From Gammaproteobacteria bacterium (GTDB taxonomy: Bacteria > Pseudomonadota > Gammaproteobacteria > Arenicellales > DRJH01): a stretch of DNA of 9,872 nucleotides. The stretch is taken from positions 1 to 9,872 of the forward strand of contig DRJH01000085.1 of NCBI GenBank assembly GCA_011052285.1, read 5' to 3'. The notes beneath the pieces were generated by a model that did no database searches, had not been told where the DNA came from, and saw only the letters and a program-made list of their open reading frames with translations. Shown piece after piece: positions 1 through 6,319 of the stretch. Numbering within the stretch: position 1 is the first letter of the stretch; each line of letters begins with the position of its first letter. The position numbers and the translations under genes were made by a program.

Positions 1-483
1 CACCCCCTGCAGGCTTTTGTATCCGAGTCCATGCAGCCGGTGATTGATACCGTGGTTATGTCCAACACCGTGCACGCCTATATCAGCCAGTCGGACAAGG
101 GCGATCTGGTCATCGGTGCGGGCATTGACAGCTATAACGGTTATTCGCAGCGTGGTAGCCCGCATATCAATGAGCACACCGCACAGGCGATTCTGGAGAT
201 GTTTCCAGCTTTGAGCCGGGTGCGTCTGAATCGGCAGTGGGGTGGTATTGTCGATACCTGCCCCGACGCTTGTCCGATTGTCGGCAAGACGCCTGTGCAG
301 GGTCTTTATTTTAATTGTGGCTGGGGTACCGGTGGCTTCAAGGCCACACCGGGTTCGGGACATGTGTTTGCACATACGATTGCCCATGACGAGCCCCACC
401 CACTGGCCGCACCGTTTTCACTGGAGCGCTTCTGTACCGGGCATTTGATTGATGAACATGGTGCAGCGGCAGTCGCGCACTAG
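1..483 (+). CDS. soxB: Sarcosine oxidase beta subunit, C-terminal part (5' end outside window)
   Basis: This is the C-terminal 160 residues of the flavoprotein subunit of heterotetrameric sarcosine oxidase, which oxidises the N-methyl group of sarcosine in the cytoplasm. The reading frame is open from base 1 and ends at TAG 481-483, so an in-frame ATG at 31 is internal and not the start. Recognisable family stretches are TVVMSNTVHAYISQSDKG, then CPDACPIVGKTP, then FNCGWGTGGFKATPGSG, which is the C-terminal FAD-contacting part of the DAO fold. The N-terminal Rossmann motif and the flavin-attachment histidine known from the family would lie upstream of the window. It is first of the visible soxB-D-A-G genes; the next start is 12 bases past its stop. 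Confidence 0.96.
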   Translation, partial: HPLQAFVSESMQPVIDTVVMSNTVHAYISQSDKGDLVIGAGIDSYNGYSQRGSPHINEHTAQAILEMFPALSRVRLNRQWGGIVDTCPDACPIVGKTPVQGLYFNCGWGTGGFKATPGSGHVFAHTIAHDEPHPLAAPFSLERFCTGHLIDEHGAAAVAH

Positions 484-489
484 GTGGAG
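483..489 (+). promoter_or_regulatory. Ribosome binding site deciding the soxD start
   Basis: GGTGGAG lies 6 bases before ATG 496. It makes ATG 496 a better start than the in-frame GTG at 484, which lies within this same element and would have no binding site of its own. Confidence 0.6.
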
Positions 490-495
490 TATGAG

Positions 496-795
496 ATGTT
501 ACTGATTCCCTGTCCCTATTGTCAGCATATCTTCGAGGAAGAAGATTTTGCTTATGCCGGTGAAGCGTTTATCGAACGGCCACCGCAACCGGAGCAGATT
601 TCTGATCAGGAATGGGCGGATTATCTATTCATGCGCAATAACCCCAAGGGGCCGCACCTTGAGCAATGGATACATGCTGCCGGCTGTCGCAAGTTCTTTG
701 TGGTCAAACGCAATACTGCCAACAATCGAATCGAAGGCAGCTGGACTATGGCTAAAGCTCATGCCGGAAAGAATGATCTGTTGGAGCGGTTATGA
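496..795 (+). CDS. soxD: Sarcosine oxidase delta subunit
   Basis: This is the small zinc-binding delta subunit (99 residues) of heterotetrameric sarcosine oxidase, which the family literature describes as structural. Starting at ATG 496, the cysteines of the CPYC motif fall at residues 6 and 9, and a second pair, H60 and C64 (H-x3-C), follows. This closely matches the Cys-Cys-His-Cys zinc site of characterised delta subunits and supports the chosen start; starting at GTG 484 would add four residues. Other typical stretches are DQEWADYLFMRNNPKGPH and GCRKFFVVKRNT. Its TGA (793-795) overlaps the soxA start codon in an ATGA arrangement, indicating translational coupling. Confidence 0.95.
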   Translation: MLLIPCPYCQHIFEEEDFAYAGEAFIERPPQPEQISDQEWADYLFMRNNPKGPHLEQWIHAAGCRKFFVVKRNTANNRIEGSWTMAKAHAGKNDLLERL

Positions 796-3700
796 GTCGC
801 CGTCTTGCCCGGCGTGACAGCGAAGTCATCGATCGGCAGCAGCCCCTTAGCTTTTACTGGTGTGGTCAGCTGCTGCAGGGACTGGCCGGCGACAGTCTGG
901 CCTCGGCATTGCTGGCCAACGGCATCAAGGCGGTGTCACGCAGCTATAAGTACAGCCGCCATCGTGGCGTATTGTGCTCCAATGCCGAAGAGCCCAATGC
1001 GCTGGTCGATCTCGAGTGTGAGCCTTTTCTGACACCTAACGCTCGCGCTACCCAGGTTGAGCTATATCAGGATTTGAGCGCAAGCTCTCCAACTGCCGCA
1101 GAAACACCGGTCAATCGATTCAAGCGCCTGTTCAAGCCGTTTGGCCGCTTTATGCCGGCTGGTTTTTATTACAAGACCTTCAAGTATCCGAGTAAATGGT
1201 GGCCGCATTATGAAACACTGCTGCGTACCATGGCCGGCATTTCTCCCTCACCAACCCAACCCGATCCGGAAAGCTATGATCACATGTACCAGTATTGTGA
1301 TGTGCTGGTGGTTGGAGCCGGTGTAGCTGGATTACAGGCAGCATTGACCGTGGCACGATCCGGCGCCCAGGTGCTGGTTGTGGATGAACGTCCACAGCTT
1401 GGCGGTCTGCTCTATGAATATGGCCTCGGTGAATATGGCAAGGAGGAAATAGCAGGCAAGTCCGCGCTGCAGTGGCTGCGACAAATAAGGATTGTTCTGG
1501 ATCAAATGTCCAATGTGCGAGTTCTCAGTCGGACCACGGCTTTTGCTTTTCATGATTGTAATCTATTGCATGCTTTGGAACTACGTCAGGATCATCTGCC
1601 CCTGGCACAACGCGATGCAGCGCTTTCCCGGCAACGCCTGCACAAAATTCGTGCCCGACAGGTTATTCTTGCGACTGGCGCACATGAGCGTCCGATCGCT
1701 TTTCACAATAATGACCTGCCGGGCGTGATGCTGGCTTCGGCAGTATTGTCCTGGGTGAATCGTTACGCGGTTTCCCCGGGTGACAATACTGTGGTGTTTT
1801 GTAATAACGACAGTGGGCTTGAGGCTGCAGTGGCCTTGAAAGCAGCCGGCTTGAAACTGCAGGCTGTGATTGACTGCCGGCCGGACATAGCTGATTCTTA
1901 TACGCAGGCGTTACATGGTGTGCCTCTATTCCCTGGTCATGCGGTCCAGTCCGCTACGGGAGATGCTGTATTACAAAGTGTTTCCATTGCTCCCATTTGT
2001 CTGCAACAGGGCAAATGGTGGGTCGATCACTCGGCAATAACGAATCTACGCTGTGACGTGCTGGCTGTCGCCGGCGGCTGGAATCCGGTGGTTCATCTGG
2101 ATTGTCATACCGGATCGAAACCCCATTGGGATGAGCAGCAGCTGGCTTTTATGCCGGCCATGGACAAGGCGGGCCGTTTTGCTGCCGGCGCCCTCAATGG
2201 TCACAGTGCTGTGGATGCCTGCCGACGGGATGGGGCTTTCACCGGGGTCAAGGCAATCCAGGCCCTGGGCCTGGAAACCACGGCATTCGAGCCGGTAGAA
2301 CCGCAGTCCCTACATACTGCAGCCCTGTTCATGGTGCCCCCTCCGGATAAACGGCACAACAAGCTTTTTATTGATATGCAAAATGATGTCACTGTCGATG
2401 ACATTGCCCTGGCCATTCGGGAAAATTATCGTTGTATCGAACATATCAAACGGTACACCGGCCTTGGCTTTGGTACCGATCAGGGCAAGACCGGCAATGT
2501 ATTGGGTGTTGCAATCGCAGCACAAATCCAGGGCCTGTCGATGTCTGAAGTGGGTACTACTACCTTTCGCCCGGCGTATACGCCGGTCACGTTCGCTGCC
2601 TTGGTGGGGCAAAATCGCCGGGATTTATATGATCCGAAGCGTTATACCCCGATGCATTCTGCCCATGTTGAACAAGGTGCTCATTGGGAAACTGTCGGCC
2701 AGTGGCTGCGACCACAGTATTATCCACAAGGGACGGAAGACCTTGATGCAGCGGTGTGGCGTGAATGCTTGGCTGCACGACAGGGGCTGGCAGTTATGGA
2801 TGCCTCGACGCTGGGTAAAATTGATATCCAGGGTCGGGATGCCCGTGAGTTCCTGAATCGGGTCTATACCAATGCCTGGTCAAAACTGGCTCCTGGCTGC
2901 TGCCGTTACGGGCTGATGCTGGATGAAAATGGTATGATTTTTGATGACGGAGTTAGCGCCTGTATCAATGAAAATCATTTTCTGATGACCACGACCACCG
3001 GTGGTGCAGCCCGGGTGTTCATCTGGCTGGAACGCTGGTTGCAGACCGAATGGCCGGAACTGGAGGTTTTTCTGACCTCAGTGACCGATCACTGGTCGAC
3101 CACGGCGGTGGTTGGCCCGAAAAGTCGGGCCTTGATGCAGCGGCTGTGTACGGATTGTGATTTTGATAATGAGGTCTTTCCTTTTATGCACTGGCGTCCC
3201 GGTACGGTGGCCGGTATCCCGGCGCGCATTATGCGCATCAGTTTCAGTGGCGAGCTGGCCTTTGAGATCAATGTGCAGGCTAATTACGGGCATTATATTT
3301 GGGAGCAGGTATTAAGTGCTGGTGCCAAGGATCGGATTACACCCTATGGGACCGAAGCCATGCATGTATTGCGGGCAGAAAAGGGCTTTATCATTGTTGG
3401 TCAGGATACGGACGGTTCCATGACCCCGGTGGATGCCGGTATGCAGTGGATTATCAGTCGCAAGAAGACCTTTCCCTGGCTTGGCAAACGGTCGTTGAGT
3501 CGCTCAGACATGCTGCGTGAGGATCGCAGGCAGCTGGTTGGCTTGCTGACCATAAACCCGCAACAATGTTTGACAGAAGGGGCCCAATTGGTCAATGAAC
3601 CGCAGGGCAAAGAGATGCAGGGGTATGTTACTTCAAGTTATATGAGCCCAATTTTGCATCGTTCTATTGCCATGGCTGTGGTTAAGGGCGGTCGTGCACG

Positions 3701-3806
3701 AATGGGAGAAACCGTCTATGCCCGTACCGCCAAAGGGACTACGCTGGAGGCAAGCATCACCAGCTCCCTGTTTTATGATCCGGAAGGAGCGTGTCGGGAT
3801 GGCTGA
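792..3806 (+). CDS. soxA: Sarcosine oxidase alpha subunit
   Basis: This is the large subunit (1004 residues, usual family size) of heterotetrameric sarcosine oxidase. The N-terminal ~80 residues resemble the ferredoxin-like domain that precedes this family (FYWCGQLLQGLAGDSLASAL), with no cysteine cluster spaced for an iron-sulfur centre. A Rossmann NAD-binding motif GAGVAG lies at residues 175-180 in VLVVGAGVAGLQAAL, followed by ATGAHERP near residue 300. From about residue 610 to the end the protein is an aminomethyltransferase (GcvT)-like folate-binding domain, which receives the one-carbon unit to make 5,10-methylene-THF. The start ATG 792 overlaps the soxD stop by 4 bases, and the 3' end overlaps soxG by 8 bases. 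No frameshift or internal stop is seen. Confidence 0.97.
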   Translation: MSRRLARRDSEVIDRQQPLSFYWCGQLLQGLAGDSLASALLANGIKAVSRSYKYSRHRGVLCSNAEEPNALVDLECEPFLTPNARATQVELYQDLSASSPTAAETPVNRFKRLFKPFGRFMPAGFYYKTFKYPSKWWPHYETLLRTMAGISPSPTQPDPESYDHMYQYCDVLVVGAGVAGLQAALTVARSGAQVLVVDERPQLGGLLYEYGLGEYGKEEIAGKSALQWLRQIRIVLDQMSNVRVLSRTTAFAFHDCNLLHALELRQDHLPLAQRDAALSRQRLHKIRARQVILATGAHERPIAFHNNDLPGVMLASAVLSWVNRYAVSPGDNTVVFCNNDSGLEAAVALKAAGLKLQAVIDCRPDIADSYTQALHGVPLFPGHAVQSATGDAVLQSVSIAPICLQQGKWWVDHSAITNLRCDVLAVAGGWNPVVHLDCHTGSKPHWDEQQLAFMPAMDKAGRFAAGALNGHSAVDACRRDGAFTGVKAIQALGLETTAFEPVEPQSLHTAALFMVPPPDKRHNKLFIDMQNDVTVDDIALAIRENYRCIEHIKRYTGLGFGTDQGKTGNVLGVAIAAQIQGLSMSEVGTTTFRPAYTPVTFAALVGQNRRDLYDPKRYTPMHSAHVEQGAHWETVGQWLRPQYYPQGTEDLDAAVWRECLAARQGLAVMDASTLGKIDIQGRDAREFLNRVYTNAWSKLAPGCCRYGLMLDENGMIFDDGVSACINENHFLMTTTTGGAARVFIWLERWLQTEWPELEVFLTSVTDHWSTTAVVGPKSRALMQRLCTDCDFDNEVFPFMHWRPGTVAGIPARIMRISFSGELAFEINVQANYGHYIWEQVLSAGAKDRITPYGTEAMHVLRAEKGFIIVGQDTDGSMTPVDAGMQWIISRKKTFPWLGKRSLSRSDMLREDRRQLVGLLTINPQQCLTEGAQLVNEPQGKEMQGYVTSSYMSPILHRSIAMAVVKGGRARMGETVYARTAKGTTLEASITSSLFYDPEGACRDG
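3782..3789 (+). promoter_or_regulatory. Ribosome binding site of soxG, inside the soxA 3' end
   Basis: GGAAGGAG lies 9 bases before ATG 3799. This strong site within soxA selects 3799 as the soxG start over the longer in-frame extension to ATG 3667, which would overlap soxA by 140 bases. Confidence 0.7.
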
Positions 3807-4389
3807 AACAACGATAGAGAATGCCTACCGGACGCCACTGGCACAGCGACAGCTTGACCGTAGCGGGACTGTCTGGTCGGTCAAGGAGCGCCGTGACCGG
3901 GGTTTCGTGGTACTCCGTGGTAATAACGATGACCGGGTATTTTTGCAGGCACTTGCAACACTGGACTTGTCCCTGCCGCAGCCGGTTTCCTCCTCCACGA
4001 ATGGCGGGGGAGAGCGGACCTTGCTATGGGTTTCACCTGATGAATTCCTGCTGTTGTTGCCGCTGCCAGAAAAGGATGCCTTTATTGAGCGGGCGGAGAC
4101 GGTATTTCGCGGTTTGCATGCCGCCGTAGTCGATAATTCCGGTGGTTATTCCTGTCTGCAGCTTGCCGGCTCACAGGTGTTGGCCGTGCTACAAAAACTC
4201 TGTGCCTACGATCTTGGCAATACCGCCTTTCCTTCCGGGCGGGTACTGTCCAGTCACCTGGCCAAGGCTCCGGTGATCATCCACCGGCCCGATCCGCATA
4301 GCCTGCAACTCCTGATTCGCTTTTCCTTCGCCGATTATGGCTGGCGAGTATTGAGTGTTGCGGCGAGTGAATATCAGGCTGTTGTCTGA
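3799..4389 (+). CDS. soxG: Sarcosine oxidase gamma subunit
   Basis: This is the gamma subunit (196 residues) of heterotetrameric sarcosine oxidase, a small GcvT-like protein that packs with alpha. Family-like stretches are GFVVLRGNNDDRVFLQAL, LLWVSPDEFLLLLP (about residues 74-87), DNSGGYSCLQLAGSQ, and the C-terminal FSFADYGWRVL. ATG 3799 is chosen because it follows a strong ribosome binding site and overlaps the soxA stop by only 8 bases (ATGGCTGA), typical of coupled translation. It is the last gene of the operon here. The purU, folD or formaldehyde dehydrogenase genes often found after soxG are absent; the next gene is convergent. Confidence 0.93.
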   Translation: MAETTIENAYRTPLAQRQLDRSGTVWSVKERRDRGFVVLRGNNDDRVFLQALATLDLSLPQPVSSSTNGGGERTLLWVSPDEFLLLLPLPEKDAFIERAETVFRGLHAAVVDNSGGYSCLQLAGSQVLAVLQKLCAYDLGNTAFPSGRVLSSHLAKAPVIIHRPDPHSLQLLIRFSFADYGWRVLSVAASEYQAVV

Positions 4390-4473
4390 CGGAGCTACCC
4401 CGCCATCGTGATGGATGACAGGAGGATCGGTATTCTCTGCCAAGGTGAGTAGCATGCGCCGTCACGAGCCGGC
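4390..4473. other. Short convergent spacer between soxG and tupC
   Basis: This 84-base gap lies between two converging operons. I looked for a terminator and found only weak structures: CCAT/ATGG around 4403-4414 with a tiny loop, and the loopless palindrome AGCCGGCT at 4467-4474. Neither is followed by a T-run on either strand. Termination for sox and tup is therefore not explained by an obvious rho-independent signal. Confidence 0.5.
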
Positions 4474-5196
4474 TTATAGTTTGATGTGGGAGGCTGGGCG
4501 GTGAAATGAAACCACGGCGCTCGCTTGCCGACCGCGGTAGATTTCCCGGCTTAACTGTCCGTCTTCAAGCTGCCAAATTTCATCAACCCACCCTGCATCG
4601 GCGACCCCTTCATGACTGGTCCACAGCACCGTTCTATGCTCCTCTGCCAGATGGCCAAGAAGCTCCAACAATTGTTGTCGAGCCATTTGATCCAGGCCGG
4701 CAAGTGGCTCATCCAGCAATAATAAGGCAGGCTGCAGTACCCAGGCCCGGGTAATAGCCAGCAAGCGCTGTTGTCCCGTGGAAAGCTGGCGTGCCCGTTG
4801 CCCGGCAAGATCCTGCAAGCCCGCCCACTCCAGCGCCTCCCAGACTCGTTCACGCAAATGGCTGCCACGCAATCCCTGGCGTTGCAGACCATAGGCAATA
4901 TTGCTCTGGGTTGTGCGCTCAAATAACCAGGGTTGGCTATGCACATAGACGGTGACAGCGCGCAGCTGTTGCTGCCACCGCGATTGTGCCACGTTCAGCC
5001 CATGTAGTTGCAACGCCTGACAATCGAGTTTATCAAGGCCGGCCAGTGTTTTAAGTAGCAGCGTTTTGCCGGTGCCGTTGTGGCCGCGTAGCAATAGACT
5101 GCCTGCAGCAGGAACGGTCAATTGTGGGATCTGCCACAACACCCGTCGGCCCAACCGTCTACGCAGGTCAGTTAGCTGCAGTAAAGGTTTTGTCAT
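4474..5196 (-). CDS. tupC: Tungstate-type ABC transporter, ATP-binding protein
   Basis: This is the cytoplasmic ATPase (240 residues) that powers the permease encoded just upstream. Visible motifs: Walker A GHNGTGKT at residues 38-45, Q-loop region VHSQPW near 85-90, signature LSTGQQ at 138-143 (a variant of LSGGQ), Walker B LLLLDEP at 158-164, D-loop GLD at 167-169, and the switch histidine H195 in TSHEG. The start ATG (5196-5194) overlaps the tupB stop by one base (TGATG), indicating coupling. The frame stays open upstream to 5403 inside tupB, but that extension has no ABC homology I recognise. The tungstate assignment rests on the partner permease; a molybdate or other oxyanion specificity cannot be excluded. 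Confidence 0.87.
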   Translation of the reverse strand: MTKPLLQLTDLRRRLGRRVLWQIPQLTVPAAGSLLLRGHNGTGKTLLLKTLAGLDKLDCQALQLHGLNVAQSRWQQQLRAVTVYVHSQPWLFERTTQSNIAYGLQRQGLRGSHLRERVWEALEWAGLQDLAGQRARQLSTGQQRLLAITRAWVLQPALLLLDEPLAGLDQMARQQLLELLGHLAEEHRTVLWTSHEGVADAGWVDEIWQLEDGQLSREIYRGRQASAVVSFHRPASHIKL

Positions 5197-5891
5197 CACT
5201 CCACTCTTCCGGAGCCGCGAAAATGGCTGACTACAAATTGCAAGCCGAGTGCCAATAGTAGCGCTACCAGGCCCAATGCCAGTGATTGTGAAACGGCGCC
5301 CTTGTCGGTTTCCATAGCAATGGCTGTTGCTAGATTGCGGGTATAGTGAAGGATATTGCCGCCGATCAATAGAGAACTGCCAACTTCGGCAATGACCCGG
5401 CAAAATGCCGCCAGTACCGCCGCCAGCAAAGCGTAGCGATGCTCAACAAATAACGTCCATATCATATTCAAGCGCCCGGAGCCCAATGTCTGAACCGTTT
5501 CCAGTTCTCTGCGATCACCACCTTGTAAGTGGCTGTGGGCCATGACCACCACTATGGGAAAGGCCAGGATCATTTGCCCGATAACCATAGCCGGACGACT
5601 GAACAACAGCTGTAAATTCACCAGGGGGCCATGGCTGTAGAACAACAGGTACAGCAACAGGCCAATAACCACCACCGGCAGGGCCAGCAGGCTGTTGCTC
5701 AAGGTGATCAGTAGCTTGCGGCCGGGGAAGCGGCCATAAGCCAATACAAAGGACAGTAGCAGGGCAGGCGGCGTGATTAGCAACACCGCCTGCCCCGACA
5801 CCGCAAAAGAGGTAGCAATAATCTCCCACAACTGTGAGTCGCCGGAAAACAACAGGTTCAGGGCTTGCAGAAATGAATCAGCCAGCGTCAC
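5196..5891 (-). CDS. tupB: Tungstate-type ABC transporter, permease
   Basis: This is an inner-membrane permease (231 residues) of the TupB family. It has about five hydrophobic segments (roughly residues 22-52, 64-86, 100-120, 150-168 and 201-222). The family-typical loop EVGSSLLIGGNI at 169-180 and TRNLATAIAMET at 184-195 are the main reason for calling TupB over generic ModB or CysT permeases. The start is GTG 5891-5889: an in-frame TGA lies only two codons upstream, and GAGGGA sits at a suitable distance before it. ATG 5893 is out of frame and meets a stop at once. The usual tupA binding-protein gene is not upstream; 428 non-coding bases lie there instead. Confidence 0.88.
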   Translation of the reverse strand: MTLADSFLQALNLLFSGDSQLWEIIATSFAVSGQAVLLITPPALLLSFVLAYGRFPGRKLLITLSNSLLALPVVVIGLLLYLLFYSHGPLVNLQLLFSRPAMVIGQMILAFPIVVVMAHSHLQGGDRRELETVQTLGSGRLNMIWTLFVEHRYALLAAVLAAFCRVIAEVGSSLLIGGNILHYTRNLATAIAMETDKGAVSQSLALGLVALLLALGLQFVVSHFRGSGRVE

Positions 5892-5949
5892 ATTTCATCC
5901 CTCGTACCCGCACGCCGGGCCATCCTGAGCCTTTTCTGTAAATTTTCTC

Positions 5950-5974
5950 TGTTGCATTTCATAGCGCTGCAACA
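5950..5974. repeat. Inverted repeat upstream of tupB
   Basis: TGTTGCA (5950-5956) and TGCAACA (5968-5974) form perfect 7-base arms with an 11-base spacer, 59 bases before the tupB start. The dimension fits a dimeric regulator site, and it overlaps a possible -10 element of tupB. No T-run follows on either strand, so it is not a terminator. Confidence 0.45.
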
Positions 5975-6000
5975 TACCACAGTCTCTCAGTGTTCGGCAA
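5971..6000 (-). promoter_or_regulatory. Possible tupBC promoter
   Basis: On the minus strand TTGCCG (6000-5995) and TATGTT (5976-5971) are 18 bases apart, a moderate match to sigma-70 elements. The -10 overlaps the outer arm of the inverted repeat at 5950-5974. It is the best candidate I saw but is weak. Confidence 0.25.
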
Positions 6001-6038
6001 AAGCGACGTCTACAAGAGGCCGAGAGTAGATTTCATCA

Positions 6039-6054
6039 TGTGGATATTGCCACA
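6039..6054. repeat. Short inverted repeat, mid spacer
   Basis: TGTGG (6039-6043) and CCACA (6050-6054) are 5-base arms around ATATTG. They lie directly before the second copy of the 12-base direct repeat. This is short enough to occur by chance. Confidence 0.25.
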
Positions 6055-6190
6055 CTTTTCTGTAAAATCGCTCCACCTTTGGTTTTGCAGGTAGTAACGG
6101 ATTGTATAACCCTTTCGACTACTCTCGTCGCTTGAGCCTTAAGTCATAGACCTGAATATAGAACAGAATCAGTAGATGCAAGCAGCCCGC

Positions 6191-6208
6191 TGTTGTTATT
6201 ATACAACA
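6191..6208. repeat. Inverted repeat upstream of the porin promoter
   Basis: TGTTGT (6191-6196) and ACAACA (6203-6208) are perfect 6-base arms around TATTAT, an 18-base operator-like palindrome. It lies 35 bases upstream of the proposed porin -35 element, where an activator of an outer-membrane protein gene could bind. Confidence 0.4.
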
Positions 6209-6243
6209 CATGCAATTTTTTGTTGTTTTTGCGCAAATAATGG

Positions 6244-6271
6244 TTGCGATTTTTTTTCGTGGCGGTACAAT
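6244..6271 (+). promoter_or_regulatory. Probable sigma-70 promoter of the porin gene
   Basis: TTGCGA (6244-6249) and TACAAT (6266-6271) are separated by 16 bases; each matches the consensus at four or five of six positions. The upstream T-rich stretch could serve as an UP-like element. It would give a leader of about 40 bases before ATG 6320. Confidence 0.5.
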
Positions 6272-6303
6272 ACCACTGCATTTCATGTAATCTAAACGTT
6301 TCG

Positions 6304-6309
6304 AAGGAG
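6304..6309 (+). promoter_or_regulatory. Ribosome binding site of the porin gene
   Basis: AAGGAG lies 10 bases before ATG 6320, consistent with a highly translated outer-membrane protein and with this start. Confidence 0.65.
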
Positions 6310-6319
6310 AGATAAGCAA

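Larger units (their letters stand above)
5931..6066. repeat. Pair of 12-base direct repeats in the tup/porin spacer
   Basis: CTTTTCTGTAAA occurs at 5931-5942 and again at 6055-6066, in the same orientation and 124 bases apart start to start. The flanking bases differ, so the match ends at 12. It could be a pair of regulator sites or chance in a T-rich region. Confidence 0.4.
5892..6319. other. Divergent regulatory region between tupB and the porin
   Basis: These 428 bases lie between two divergent genes and contain no convincing coding sequence. The frames that are open on the minus strand near 6119-6392 have unlikely composition and overlap the porin start. The region becomes AT-rich towards the porin, with T-runs at 6214-6230 and 6250-6257. 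It holds a porin promoter candidate, a weaker tup promoter candidate, three short inverted repeats and a 12-base direct repeat, listed separately. I see no tRNA and no hairpin followed by a T-run. Confidence 0.6.

Noticed and set aside
1180..3610. Several open frames of 60-160 codons on both strands within soxA
   Set aside because: They are shadows of the 1004-residue soxA frame, with no initiation signals and no recognisable protein features.
3667..3798. N-terminal extension of soxG back to ATG 3667
   Set aside because: It would overlap soxA by 140 bases and has no homology; the strong ribosome binding site at 3782-3789 supports ATG 3799.
4403..4474. Bidirectional terminator between soxG and tupC
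   Set aside because: The small palindromes there have loops that are too short or none, and no T-run on either strand.
5197..5403. Extension of the tupC frame upstream to 5403
   Set aside because: It lies wholly inside tupB in another frame, and ABC homology starts just after ATG 5196, which overlaps the tupB stop by one base.
6119..6319. Minus-strand open frame of 66 codons ending at the porin start
   Set aside because: It begins at the porin start region and covers the promoter; it has no ribosome binding site and no recognisable protein composition, being T-rich promoter DNA read backwards.
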